Source: Marsupella aquatica
Lineage: Eukaryota; Marchantiophyta
Reading direction: 5' to 3'
Assembly: GCA_973895155.1 (NCBI GenBank)
Contig: OZ316899.1
Coordinates: forward strand, 15,934,001 to 15,998,000
DNA length: 64,000 nucleotides
Shown here: piece by piece, positions 22,701 through 34,582 of the stretch
Layout: every line of letters begins with the position of its first letter
How positions within the stretch are numbered: the first letter of the stretch is position 1
Made by a program: the position numbers and the translations under genes
Notes under the pieces: generated by a model
Told to the model about the DNA's origin: nothing
Databases searched by the model: none
The model's input: only the letters and a program-made list of their open reading frames with translations

Positions 22701-23100
22701 AGAGAGATCTAGCCACTTGCCTATGTTAGACAAACTTACAGTGCCAAGTCGCTCTTATCCTGGCTATTTCTACAGTAGTTATTTTTTGTAGGTGGCTTTT
22801 GGTCTGATAGGACAAGGTAGTTGGAACCCAACTGCCTTGCCTTCGGTTACAGTTTTGGAAGTCATGATGTCATCTTTTGGCTTTGGGATCTTTCATTCTG
22901 AGCCTGCACAAAATTATCTTACAAGTGTCGGTTGCGGTGAGGTGATAGGCTAGGAATCTTTGAAGCTTTTTGTTTGCAGCTATTTGTTCAGTGCCTTGTG
23001 TTGGCAGCTTTTTGTTTAGTATACAGGTATGTTTCTAATGTTATAATGTGCACTTTATTATGCATCATTCTCATGCGTGACAAAAATTTCCTATGTTGCA
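19794..23100. other. CACTA interior, no gene recognised
   Basis: Frames at 20481-20738 (plus) and 21851-22279 (minus) have no recognised domain. The segment from 20398 reads like the 5' end of a coding exon (ATGGCTGCCCTTCAG...) but meets stops within 35 codons. It may be further captured gene sequence that I cannot identify. It contains the duplicated segment listed separately. Confidence 0.4.
21515..23028. repeat. Duplicated ~180-290 bp segment inside the CACTA element
   Basis: The segments at about 21515-21700 and 22735-23028 share a colinear series of words: TGCTAGACAA/TGTTAGACAA, GTCGCTCTT or CTCGCTCTT, TTTTTTGTAGGTGGCTTTTGGT, GGAACCC, GGTGA(G)GGGATAGGAATCTTTGAA and CAGCTTTTTGTT. The second copy is longer. 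It is imperfect and without coding potential. Confidence 0.7.
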
Positions 23101-23101
23101 G

Positions 23102-23785
23102 GCTGATGCTAAGGATGAGTACACGGACCCAGCCAGAATTCAAAATGTAATGAAAAATTATTCTCATTTCATTTCAATCCCAATCTACACCTATCAAGAA
23201 AATTCAAGGACAAAAGAGGTAACAAGAGCAGTGCCATATTGTGCTTGTGCTCTGTGTATCCTCCATGGGCTGCTACTCATCCTTGTAAATGATTACTTGC
23301 TTGGATAGGTTGAAGATTAAGAATCGGCTTCTCCTGAAGGTGCCTCCAAGGAAGCTACTAAGGTAGGGTCTGAATGAATGTTTTGTCCCCATGGAATTTT
23401 ACGTCCACATATGATTGGATCAAATCATTTGTAATATGATTGTCATATTGTTCTACTTTTCTTTTGGAATTCTTACGAAAGAATGATGTGGCCTGTGCAT
23501 AAGAAGACGAAGAAAGTCAGAGAAATATTGGGATTGAGAGCTGCTGACAAATGAGACAAAACACCTTTGGGTGAGTCAGTTTACTGTTCAAGATACCTGG
23601 TTTTACTAACTATACTGTTTGTTTGAGAATGTTTCATTCAGGCAGTAACCAAATATATTTGTTGACGTATTTTTAACAGTTCAGGTCAGAAAAGGATGTC
23701 ACGAAGGCAGGACTCCAATTGGTTCTTCAAGAGTACATTTGGGGATTTCTTAGAAGCAATGGCTTATACTCCTGATATTTTTATA
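23102..23785 (+). pseudogene. Captured multi-exon fragment of an organellar-type HSP90 gene
   Basis: Exon 23102-23218 (GT donor at 23219) encodes 39 residues including ARIQNVMKNYSHFISIPIYT and QENSRTKE, the pattern of chloroplast/mitochondrial HSP90 at the end of the N-terminal ATPase domain. A short acidic exon (23309-23362, with a TAA) and a basic exon starting KTKKV (about 23504-23570, with a TGA) correspond to the charged linker. The region 23680-23785 encodes FFKSTFGDFLEAMAY, the start of the HSP90 middle domain, after a one-base shift. The exon order is colinear with HSP90. The ATPase core, the rest of the middle domain and the C-terminal dimerisation domain are missing. It is a retained genomic fragment with introns, so it was captured at the DNA level. 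Confidence 0.78.
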
Positions 23786-24900
23786 TGCCCGGTATACTCA
23801 ATATTGTTGTGGATTGACAGTGATATCTATATGAGTTGTAAATGGGGGCATTTATAAAATCGTTGGGGCCTGCCCAGCTTTTTGAACTTTCAAATATCAA
23901 ATTCCTTCCCTACTGTGATCAGCTGGCAGGTGCTCAGTGCTCTCCATCAGCACATCTGTGGGTGGAACCAGTGACGGTTCTTATCAAGAGGAGGGCCAAA
24001 ATAATTCTTCAAGCTCGGGAAATGTTTGGAATAAGGCAAGGTTTAAGTCATGTGCTATTTAAGTGATACTTAAGTGATATACCGGTGCTGTTTTGTCCTT
24101 CTTCACCATTTGTATCACTTGTACAAATTAAAATAAGTTCTATTTTCCTCTTAATACTTGTAGTTTTGATTCTCAAGTTGGCATGGCAAAGTTGGGATTA
24201 ATTCTTGGAGAATTACAGAAATTTGTCATGCAAGAGAAGAAATCTTTGAGAAGATAGTGCAACTGGTATGCTCCAATTGTTAAATTGAGCTCATTATATT
24301 CCTCTGCCCAGGTGAATAATGTTTCCAACAGAGCCTTTGCCTGGTGAATTCTCATTTTGTTTAATCAATTGAAGCCAGACTTCCTAATGTCAATCATTTC
24401 ACATAATACAGATTGATGCAGATGATGTCTCACAACTCCCGTGTGTGATTACAGCACTACCATGACATCAATTTTACATGCATCATGTCTTGCTATGATC
24501 AATTTCTGGTGAGCTGTGAAATCACTCCTAGAGCACATTTGACAAACTTCAAGGAGCAGAAGCTAGTTTGAGGCAAAAATAGGATTACTTAGATGGTCAG
24601 GATTTCCCTCATACTCTATTGACAGTGTGACCTGAAATGTAAAGTTATATGAGATAATCAAAACATTTGGATTCTTTCAATATGAGACCTAAGAGCTATC
24701 ATTTTGTTATTGAGTTCTTTTTATTATGAATGTCATCTGAATGATGATTGTGTGAATTTCACTTCTTCTGTTATTGTTAGTGTTCCAGTCATTGTGATGT
24801 AAACGGGGATGTGAAGTGCTTGCATTTTTAATATCATTATTGACACGTTGTAGATTTCACTTTGAATACATTGAATGTGTACAATGTCTCTTTATGAAGT
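23786..24900. other. CACTA interior without recognised gene
   Basis: No clear coding region. Possible continuation of captured host sequence; not identifiable. Confidence 0.4.
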
Positions 24901-25465
24901 AACCCTAAAACTTGAAATAGCTCCAATGACATCTGAAATGACATTACCTAATGACAGTTCATATGACAATCCTAATTGACATGGCATATGATGTCTTAAA
25001 ATGACACCTTATGTGACACCCTTTATGACACCCCATATGACTGTCAACATGACTCCATAAATGACTACACGTGTCACACCATGTGCCACAACGGTATTGG
25101 TTTAATATTATGTCATTTATGACATGTCTTAAATGACTTATAATGATGACATTATGTAAGCTCACATATTTGCCACGTGTTGTAGTATCATTCATTCAGA
25201 TGTGTGTCATTTGGAATGTCATTAAAGACATGAATAAATGACTGACGGCCGTTCATTCAGTCATTTTGGACACCATGTCATTTCAGAAATTGTGTGTCAT
25301 TTAGGACAACCATAAATGACTGATGAGAATTTTAGTCATTTGTCTTAATTGACTATCCTAAAAGACGAGGCAGGTATGACAGAAAAACTCTAGTCATAAA
25401 ATGGTATAAATGACTTCTTTGCCAGTCCTCATTACAGTCATTAAAGACACTATTTTCCACTAGTG
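24901..25465. repeat. Right subterminal and terminal repeats of the CACTA element
   Basis: Dense ATGAC/GTCAT words (for example AAATGAC, CATATGAC, TGTCATTT) up to the terminal TATTTTCCACTAGTG. It mirrors the left end. Confidence 0.85.
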
Positions 25466-25468
25466 ATT

Positions 25469-26337
25469 GGTTATCTGGCAATGTCTTTCGCTGCTCCACC
25501 TTAGTTTTATTCCCTTGTGGAAGAGCGAAGACGGCTTCAATTAGTGTTGGCGTTAATTCCACCACCTTCCCATACATCAGCATCGTGTTAGAAGAAGCCT
25601 CCCAGCATCCCATGAAGTCTAATAGATCTTTGTCTGGTATGTCAATTAACTGCCATGACAACCGGATGAATCCCTCTAAGCCGGTGTTGTTCATGTATCC
25701 ACAATACTTGTTATCCTAGATAGCACAGAAGACCTCATCTTCTTCTTGTGCAAACTGCAGTTATAAGTTGGCAGGTAGCCTATCCGCCCAACCCGCCATA
25801 AACTTATCCTCTACTGCCCTATCTCGAACTGGCACGGCTTTGACCTTGGCCTGCCTCTCAGAGTGGTTCCGCTTAGCTGATGTTGCAGACGCCAAACTAC
25901 CCTTCCTCTTCATCTCTTCAGTCCCTGAAAACTCTCCAAGAATGGCCTCCTTGGTCTAAGCCGAAGTGTGACCCTTCAACTCCCAAACCGGCTGCCCAGC
26001 GTTCTTAATTGCCTCCCGAATTCCAACGACTCAATTCTCTCTGATCAGCAACTTGTCAAGGTTGGCACTGGTGGGAATCCATAAGAATTTCTTGAGTACC
26101 TCCTCTGTTCCCACAAAAGCCGTCTTATGAATTCCCCATAACCGCGCGAGCTCCGCCCGTTCCCTTGCTGCTCGTTCTGGCTCAACGTCTTTGTAAGTTG
26201 GTATGAGCTGCCGTGCTTCTTCAAGCAAATAGCCCCAAAAATTAGCCGCTTGATTCACCGTGGTCATTCCACCAAATGAAAGATGAGCTTGAGAAATTCC
26301 CTACCCACCTCCCTTGATCGATCGACAACTGCTTCCG
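25469..26337 (-). repeat. 3' LTR of element A, middle segment
   Basis: Matches about 62408-63269 of the 5' LTR. Bounded on the left by the CACTA duplication ATT and on the right by TGCTTCCG (26330-26337), the duplication of MULE2. Confidence 0.92.
25488..26267 (-). pseudogene. LTR-encoded ORF of element A, N-terminal part (3' LTR copy)
   Basis: Starts at ATG 26267 (MTTVNQAANFWGYLLEEARQ). The first 78 codons are open here, while the 5' LTR copy has a TAG in this stretch. Further down it encodes LTPTLIEAVFALPQG, which matches LTEERLKMIFGLPEG in the LTR ORF of element B. The two halves of the gene are now 10.6 kb apart because of the CACTA insertion. Confidence 0.8.
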
Positions 26338-27184
26338 GGGTATGACAGCCATGACAGAAAACAGAAAACAGAAAACTTGTTACTAGGAAATTTTTTGCTG
26401 TTAATAGTCAAAATTTACCTGTTACCAGTAAGCAATTCCCTGTTACCAATTTTGCATCAACCATAGCCCTTTGATCCTAATGAAAAACTACGCTAATCAC
26501 ATAATTTTGCTTTAGTGAATTAGGTTTAAAACAAACAATTATTTTGTGCCATCCGATGGATGAAGAGTACTAGCAATCCTCCCTTGCAACAACATTTTGT
26601 TGTACAAGATAACTGAACATGGTATGGGGACTATACTCAATGAAACATTCATTCAAATATCACTATTTGTCCAAGCTAAAAAGTGAACCTTAGGGTGGGA
26701 CCCACCACCAAACAAGTGAAGAGTAGTGTCCAAATAAACTCAATCAAAATGAGTTCACTTAAATGGACCGTGTACCGTGACAAACAAATTACAAAACACC
26801 TCCTAGCGATAACTATATTTTTCAGAATAATTGAATAAATGCGGCTTGAAAGGTAAAATAGAATGATATCAACTTACACATTTAAAAAAAACATGTTGTA
26901 ATGCTTACACTACATGCGTACATAATAAAGCAAGAAAAGTAAGATTTCTGGAAGTAGCGCCCGGCGCTAACCAAACAATTCTGAATAAAACAAGTAAAAT
27001 ATCCGTTGGGTAAAGACAAAATAGTGACTATCCGTTATATTGAACGACCTATACGGAAGTTTTGGCCTCTATTATAAGCCATTCAAGTTCTGCCTCTCCA
27101 AGACAAGCCTGACTTTGCCCACAGTCAAAATTGGTTGGCTACAAAGAGTCAACTCCTCAACCTCAAGTTTGAAAACATTTATGT
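26338..27184. other. Left terminal region of MULE2
   Basis: Noncoding, AT-rich. Contains the terminal inverted repeat, repeated GAAAACA words and one palindrome TAGCGCCCGGCGCTA (26955-26969). Confidence 0.7.
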
Positions 27185-30100
27185 ACACCTAGTATAGATG
27201 TTTACAAGGCATGCACGACTTGCCACGCGAATGTCGTTGGAAGAAGTCCTCACAAGAGCAAGCAGGGAAGATACAGATTTGCACAAAGTACGTGCTTGGT
27301 GATCGAAGGTTCTCATGGGTTCGAATTCAAAATTGCTTTCCAAAAGCATTTCGAGTCGGAACATTCCATTCCCCACCCAAACTCATCTCTTCTTGTTGTG
27401 CAGACTCCATTCGTTTAGTGTGACCCATAGTGAGGTTAGACCAAGGTCTTGAGTTCCTCCCATTCCGACTACCCAACCGGACATTTGGCTCCAAAAACCT
27501 TATTGTTTCTGGGAACACGTTCACATTTATCCTGAGGTCAAATGAAGATGGCGCAGATCGACTCGATCCTGTTGTTTGGGCTAAGACAAGTCCTTGCTCT
27601 TCAAGGAACGTGATTTCATAAGGAGATAGGCTTGAACCCTTCAGAACAGGCAAAATTTCAGGAAGAGGAGGAAGTTGATGAACACCACGACCCGGACGAC
27701 TCTTATAACAGGTTTGGTTTGGGCAGAACCAAATCATTTTGGAGATGGGTTTGCCCCTGAAGAGACGATGGCCCTTCACGACAATTCCAGCAACACCGTC
27801 AGACAAATGGAAGCCAACCTTCTTGATACGATTTTGACACTCATCGCAATCAGAACTCCCATTGAGTGTCCCACTACACTGGGGACCTGCTCCATACTTG
27901 GACGTCCATCGCAACTGCCACTGCCCCAGAGGGACATCCTTCTCTAGCACAATCGTGCATGGAAGTGGATTCTAAAGTGAGGCTGGTGCACTGAGCGGAG
28001 GTTTTGTGGATCTTGTTGTACGGGTTGTTTGAGGGGTATTGTCCAATGAATCAGTATCACCATTTGATGTGTCCAAACCAGAGAGATTCACCACTCTTGT
28101 CATAGGATCATTAGAATTAGAGGGAATGGAGGCAATGTCAGTTCTGTTTAGGTTTTTCCTTTTCAAACCATGAGTATTTGGTGTGGTTATGAGAACGGTG
28201 TCATGCCGATGGGAGTCTTGTGGAGAGATAGTCCCAGTTGCATGTCCCTTTCTCTTCATTGACTTGGTCACAATATCTCCGTTAAGGGGAGTACTTCTTT
28301 CCAAATCGAAGTCCGTCGCGTTGGAAAAAAGCATGTTGGTCGCATCTTCAAATAACCTCGGTGAACCTGCTTGATCGGCGGAACGGAATGCCAATTCCCA
28401 TATAGTCGGCCCCTTTCCTCTGTTCAACCCTTTCCGATATGCACTGTATCCCGCAACTTGAGACAGGGCTCGGTTTTGGTCAACTTTGCATGCTTCAAAA
28501 AGACCAAATTTTTTCTTTGTAGCCCAGGCTTTCATAGACGCATGCCTTGATTCTGACCCTGTACAGTTGGGAATCAAGGCACTTTCTTCTGCGCTTTTGC
28601 TCTGCCATAGTTTGAATGCAATAATCAGTACTAGCATTGTATAACTAGCGCCCGGTGCTGGCACCGACAAGTATGTATAACAGACGTGAAATACAATTGC
28701 AATTATGATTTTGGAACTTTATGGACATGTTGGACTCAATGTATTGTATTCCTGGTTTTTACGTGTAAGATACAAGCAAATCATACCAGCGCCTGGCGCT
28801 TATATAAAGTTGATGGAAATGAAAGACAAGAGAGGAGATGGATGTCATACCACTCGAATAAAATTGCCCCACTGGCGCCATCGAACAACCCACCAGGATA
28901 TCTAGCTTTGTAGCATCATGAGCTTTCTAGGGACACAGTTTCTTGATTGCCACCAAACCACAATCTCTCGGGACACGCAATACGCTACCACAAACGTTGG
29001 AGCGTTTCTTAGTTTCTCCCAAAGTCTTTGATGTTCCGATTGACATTCTTTGAGTACTCCTTCCTTGGAATGTCGATGGAAAGATTGATAAAACTGAAAT
29101 GCATCAGAGCGCTCCCTCTCCGGGTCTGGGTGTCCACCAAAAAAAACATTCCGCACAACATTCCATCCAGCTTGTGCATTGTCCGCCATAAACCATTGGA
29201 TGACAACCTCCTGTAATCCATTCTCCTTGCAAACCTCAATCATAACTCTCCAAGCCTTTTCAAAAGACTCAGTATCTTCACCTTTCAACTCGCATGTGAA
29301 AATTGTACAAAGTGCATGGAAGTTATGGTCGTAGACATGCACGCTAAAAGCAATTAAACCAATCGGTTGTGATACGTTGCATCACATCGAAACTGACCCA
29401 CGCTCCTTTGAGTCTTCCACCAGGTTGCATCTGTCTCAAAAGATCCACACCGGAACCGTGACCCTACGTGGTCGTTTTAAATATGCGAGGCCTGTCATCT
29501 TGACATCCTTGACCCGGGAGCAAATACCTATGGAGAAACGACAGGTTAATCCTCTTATGCATTTGCGAGAGAAAATCTAGTTCACCCCGACCCTTTTGGT
29601 CTATCCTAATGCTCCGACAAAGAGATGCAAACTTCTGGGGAGTGGAAAGTACCATCAGAGACTTCCATATTTCAGTTTCTTCCATATCGACCATGTCATC
29701 AACATGTTCGTAGAGAGCTTTCACTATGGACCCTGTAGCAGAATTCAAGATCCCAACAGGTTTTGCCAAAGGATTGGCTTCATGATTTTTTTAAATTAAA
29801 TCCTCAGCCATCTTCTTCGCACTCCTACAGAAGGTTTTTCTACCTAGATGGTTATGCTCACCTATATGAATCACCAGGCGGGAGATATGACTACATGTTT
29901 TCGCATCAAGTAATACTTGCAGGTACATATGGAACAAACGGGCAGGGCAGTACTTGACACAAAAGGAATTTGATCAAAATAATGACACACAACACCACCC
30001 TCTTCAATAAAAGATCCAACAACATACTGACCACTAAGCTTTGGAGTACCCTGCCATGCCTTAGCATTTGCCTTCTTCTTCCTTTGGAAGTACTCACAGG

Positions 30101-31467
30101 ACTTGTTCCGACATTCAATAAATCCCATACAGGTAACCTTACCAAATTGCCAAAGTTTTTTTGGCTGAACGATTGCGGTAGTGGGAAATATGCATGTCCA
30201 AATGTAACAATCTTTGGCACGGTCCATGTCCCTAAGCCTAGAGCCTTTAGAGAGCATCTTGTCAATGGGTGGCAATTCAAACACGACGTTCCCATTATAC
30301 TTAGTTGGCAGACAGGAGACTTGCTCATGTCTAAAATCACCCACTGATATGAATCTCGATAACTCGCTATGACCAGTGGATTTGAGTAACGTATCCATTG
30401 CACTCCGCCGATACACGACCTCAAACTGGTTGGAGCTTCCTGGAGTCTCACCTTTAACGATAGCATGTTGCGGGACTTTCATCTTCAACGTAGGACTTGG
30501 AGTGTGATCTCCATCTTCACTAGAAGAAATCTTGACAACATCAAATGGAACTTGGGGGACACTGGACGGTCCTTCGTGTTGTCTTACTCGAAGTGAGTAC
30601 AAAATCCCTACGTATAGATGTCAAAACCGTTCACCATCATCCACATTGAATGTTGTTGCATCTTCGATGTCATCACTGGTTTCGAGCTCTCGAACAATGG
30701 CCTCAATATCATTCATCTTCAAATCAAATCTCCTGCAAAGGTATCTCTCCCGGATCTGCTTGTACGTGTCTTCCACAGGGACGGGGATGGTCACAATATC
30801 CCCAGTCCCGAATCAGGATAGAACGATGGACTGAGACATTGCAATCGAAAACAAATAACGAGGGCTGTAATGTTTCGAGGAAGAAAAGTCTATGGGAATA
30901 TGGAGCTTATATCAGTCGAACCTGGGAACTTCACATTAATAGATCCATTTGTATAAGACAGAAAACATAGTCGACATAGGATCCGTTGGCGCCATAAATG
31001 AATTTTGTCATTTTTCCCCGATAAGTCCGGATGTTAGACGCATACATACTGCCAAAAAAGACACCACAAAAAGCTTTAACGGACTCTAAGATATTATATA
31101 GTTGGAACAATTTGAGTAGCGCCTGGCGCTAACTAAAATACCTCAAACATAATGTGCCCCAAATCTCGATATTCCATACTAGCGCCTGGCGCTAGTATAG
31201 AAAAAACTCTCCAGATATACATCAATATTATGAGGTAATTGGATTTAAATGGTCAATGAAAATGTGAATTCTCTTAGAACTATGGATGAAAAATTATAGT
31301 TTTCACTAGCGCCGGGCGCTAGTATAGGATACAAGTAATGTTTCCCAAAAACCATTAAAACAATAGACATTTCTTTAAATATGGGGGTTGTTTTGACAAA
31401 ATTTATGTACTAGAGCCATCATTGCACACCTTTTTTATAGCTGTTGTTTTTACTAGCGCCGGGCGTT
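26955..31467. repeat. Dispersed palindromes TAGCGCC-N-GGCGCTA, left half of MULE2
   Basis: Copies at about 26955-26969, 28646-28661, 28788-28800, 31117-31131, 31180-31194, 31307-31321 and 31454-31467. Several are perfect 15 bp inverted repeats with a single central base (T, G or C). Two lie in the transposase intron region and the rest upstream or downstream of the gene. The last copy is the very site where element B inserted. Confidence 0.9.
27185..30839 (-). pseudogene. MULE-type transposase of MULE2, degenerate
   Basis: Starts at ATG 30839. The start aligns with the MULE1 protein (GDIVTIP.. and ..RRFDLK against GDVVVLA.. and ..RRFDVE). It keeps the N-terminal domain, the zinc-binding region (CMGFIECRNKSCEYF, VCSICTC), part of the DDE core (FMADNAQAGWNVVRNVFFGG), the HASMKAW segment, the Cys-rich IWFCPNQTC module and, in a shifted frame near 27200-27290, the SWIM finger CSCEDF...CKHLY. 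The exon boundary CGAGTG|GTATGA at about 28855 matches the MULE1 intron position; exon 2 resumes near 28640. Lesions: a TGA soon after the start, a TGA before the YSLRV segment, and several frameshifts (around 29870, 29460, 27960 and 27330). The family role is terminal-repeat binding and cut-and-paste transposition; this copy cannot be active. Confidence 0.8.
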
Positions 31468-31468
31468 G
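31464..31468. other. Target-site duplication of element B (left)
   Basis: CGTTG, repeated at 45582-45586. The original site lies in a TAGCGCCGGGCGTTG palindrome copy. Confidence 0.9.
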
Positions 31469-31826
31469 TGTGACACCGCCGGTACGGCGGTTAATGAGTG
31501 ATTCAGTCTAACTGCGCTCGGCACGCGCGTTAGGTGGGTCTTAGGCCGCTATTATTAGCATAACGACAGTATTTAGGTAATCATTAGGGGTAGGACATCA
31601 TTAGGCAATAAGGGGGACTTCAGGTTCGGGCTGGCGGCGGGTCGCTATTCGCACACTCGGGTTACGAGCGTGGAGGGGCCCCTCCCTCGGGTCCGTATAA
31701 CGAACTTAAGGAAGCGGCCACTGACGCACGCTGACTCAGACCGGCGGAGTGGCCTGTACACCACAAGCGTGAGCGGTTCAACCTATGGGCGTCGAGGAGA
31801 CGTCGGGGATCGACAAGCCCTCAAAG

Positions 31827-31834
31827 TATAAAAG
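31827..31834 (+). promoter_or_regulatory. LTR TATA box (element B, 5' LTR)
   Basis: TATAAAAG in a GC-rich context, 108 bp before the ATG of the LTR ORF; transcription would start near 31860. The same box is at 41928-41935 in the 3' LTR. Confidence 0.75.
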
Positions 31835-31934
31835 GGGAGCCAACCCTTTGTAGTGCACCAGTCCATCAGTCCGTGCGCCAGCTTCGACCCCTGCTCTCTC
31901 GTTCTCTCTAGGTCGCCACTACTATCTCCTCTGA

Positions 31935-34582
31935 ATGTCGCACACGATCCTCTCCAGCTCGGCCATTCGATTATGGACGCAGTTCCTATCTACCGGAAGG
32001 CACTTGGCCGATTCATTGAAACACGCCAACCCACGCCGATACGAGATCGAACGCAAATACGAGAGAGCCATCCGCCTAGCAGGACGACACCACTATGTCC
32101 TTAACTTTGACTACCCGTCTCAGAGCGAGCTTTACCGACCAGCTGAGGTATCTGGGTACTTCTTCAACGGAGACAAATATATCGGGTTCTGGGAAGCATT
32201 GCTTCGGCTTCCGGACGAGGTCTTCAATATCCCGGGTACAATCGACCTGCAGCGACATCACTTCGACCACATCCCTGCCCAGGTTCGGGCTGTCATTAAC
32301 GGCGAGTCCAGTACCAACCGTTCGACAAGGGCGTCCGCACTCGCTTCGGAGAACTTCTACCAGCACCTGCAGAGCTTCATGGGAACTCGGCCATCAACCA
32401 ACATGACCAACTCAGCCGGACCTGTACCCGTACCCGTACCCGTGCCCATGCAACCCCAGCCTCAACTTCAGCTTCAGCCTCAGCCGCAGCCTAGCCAAAC
32501 CCCACCACCTATCACCCAGCCAGCACAGGTACGCTCCGTCATCAACGCTGTGGATCTTAGCGATGACGACGAGGCTACCCCACCCTTGACCAGGCGGCCC
32601 AGAGGAACAAGCGCGCGGGGGGCCGACACTATATCGTCCCCACCCCCTGCTCTGACCCCAGGAGCGGCCCCAGCAGACAACATAGTGACCGTGGCCGCCC
32701 CGGGCCCGTTACCAACCGCAGTGGCACTCCCCAGGCCCGATCGGGAGGATGGGGAAGTATCACCTTCCCCGAGTTAGTCACGGGGAAAGAAGAGGAAGGA
32801 ATCCGCCACTGCATCCGGGTTACCGTTGGCCACGGTAGCCGTAGCCAAGGTGACGATGCATCGCATGGGGGAAAATGTTCATAGCAACATCCTCCATCCC
32901 AAGCATGCGGTGTACCTGAAGACTCAGGGATTTGAGCACCTCACCTCTCTCCCCTGGAACACTTGCAGGTACTACGGGGAGGACATGACAGAATTCGTCA
33001 AGAATTATGACGACGTACGTCAACAGACTCGGCTGCGGGGAAGGAATATGTCCCTCACAGAAGAACGGCTCAAGATGATCTTCGGGTTACCCGAAGGTGA
33101 CCATCGAGTCGAATCACGGGCTCCCGGGGGCAAGGGGGCCAAGTACCAATCTTCAAGTTTTCCCTCAGAGGGATCAGTAGACAACGGGTTCGTGATGAGG
33201 ACTTGCCTCATGCCCGAGATAGCTGAGCGGCTGGAGTTCCAGAGGTACGCTCTCCACATGATGGAACCCCGGGGGGAGATCTCCGCCGCCCAGGTTATCC
33301 AGGTCGAGAACTATCGACCTAGGAAATGGGCGTCGTACTTCGCTAAGAAATTCCATGAAGAGATGGAGCGGCGAAGGAAGACGCTGTACATTGGCGGGAA
33401 GGCGTATTTCGCTAGCCATATCGAAATCATTCTTGAGTGGTACGCCCGGTTTGATCGACGAACCCTTCCCCGCATCAACGTTACAAAGCTGGTCCCAGCT
33501 AGGTGGGTTTTTCCGGCATTGTGGAGACGGCCCCAACCCGAGGCCCGAAGTCCAGTGGACACGCCAGCTTCACCCACCCCACCTCCACAAATAGCTGTAA
33601 TCGTAACCGAGGAGGCGCCGGAGGGGTCGGTCGTCGCAACCGTTGATGCGACCCAACTAGCCGGGCTAAGTACAGAAGTTGGTACGGCAGAGGTCTTACC
33701 CGAACCCGGGTCTCCCAAGGACCCGCCGGTGGCAATTCCGGAGAACCGGACATCGCTGCAGGAGGACACTCCAGCCCCTTCCAACGTTATGTCCCCAGGG
33801 CTGGACGTCACTGCCCCGGCCCCTGCGCGTGTTGATGTCTGCCCGTGCCCAAATCCGGACAGGCACAACTTGGAGCACCCGGAACTCTTCGTATAGGGTA
33901 TGTTTCTGAACGGGCTTCTGGGAGATTTCTCTCATCAAATTGCCCGGGATACCGGGGAGTTCATGGCCCGGAAGGTAGCCTGTTTCTTCAATCAGGAGTT
34001 GGTTGCCGCCGTAAAGGCAGGTCGGGCCCAGTCGGAGGCCCTTCAGAGGATAGAGCGGTACCGGGTGGAGTCCGTGTACCTAAAGAATGAAGTGGCGGCT
34101 CAAGAGGCTGAGCTTCTGCAACTACGACCCAAGGTTGCAGCCGCCGATGAGTTGTTAGCAAAGGCGTACGCTCTTACCGCCCTAGCCGAACAGGCCAAAG
34201 CTGGGAACGAGGCCGAGATTACACGACTCCGGAACCAGATTGACAGTTTGAAGAAACAAGCTGTCACCTGGCAGAAAGACCTGGAGGAGGCCGAGGAGCG
34301 AGCCCAGCAGGACGCGACGGAGATAGCCACGCTGCAGGCCGAGATGGCGCGGCTCCAAACCGAGGCCGAGAAGGAGGACCAGCTGGCGAGTAAACTGACG
34401 AGCGACACCCAGCAGCTGGAGGAGGCATGTCAGGAGGCAGCAGAGGAGACGGGCGCGGCGAGGTGAGAGAACGAATCTCTGCTGGACCAGGCCAGCTCCT
34501 CAAAGCGGACAATGACAGGCTTCGAAGGCAGGGGGATGGCCGTTCCCATTCGGGTGGCTCTGGCAAGCGTGCCAGGCATTAG
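31935..34582 (+). pseudogene. LTR-encoded ORF of element B, 5' LTR copy (disrupted)
   Basis: Same gene as 42036-44684. From ATG 31935 it is open for 280 codons to TAG 32775-32777, continues in the same frame from 32778, and has three lesions that the 3' LTR copy lacks: CAG to TAG at 33894-33896, CGA to TGA at 34464-34466, and a one-base deletion near 34492. Both substitutions are C to T. The shared TAG must have been present when the element inserted. Confidence 0.85.

Larger units (their letters stand above)
14841..25465. mobile_element. CACTA-type DNA transposon, non-autonomous, with captured gene fragment
   Basis: The ends are CACTAGTAGAAAATGGGG (left) and, on the other strand, CACTAGTGGAAAATAGTG (right). 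These are terminal inverted repeats starting CACTA, flanked by the 3 bp duplication ATT (14838-14840, 25466-25468). The uninterrupted site is seen in the other LTR of element A at about 62407. Both ends have subterminal regions full of ATGAC/TCATTT words, as expected for CACTA elements whose transposase binds subterminal repeats. The 10.6 kb interior has no recognisable TNPA/TNPD-type transposase. It holds ~400 bp tandem repeats, a solo LTR, a duplicated segment and an HSP90 gene fragment. Confidence 0.92.

Noticed and set aside
33311-33868. Minus-strand 185-codon frame inside the LTR of B (also at 43412-43969)
   Set aside because: It is the antisense shadow of the LTR ORF; no matching frame in element A.
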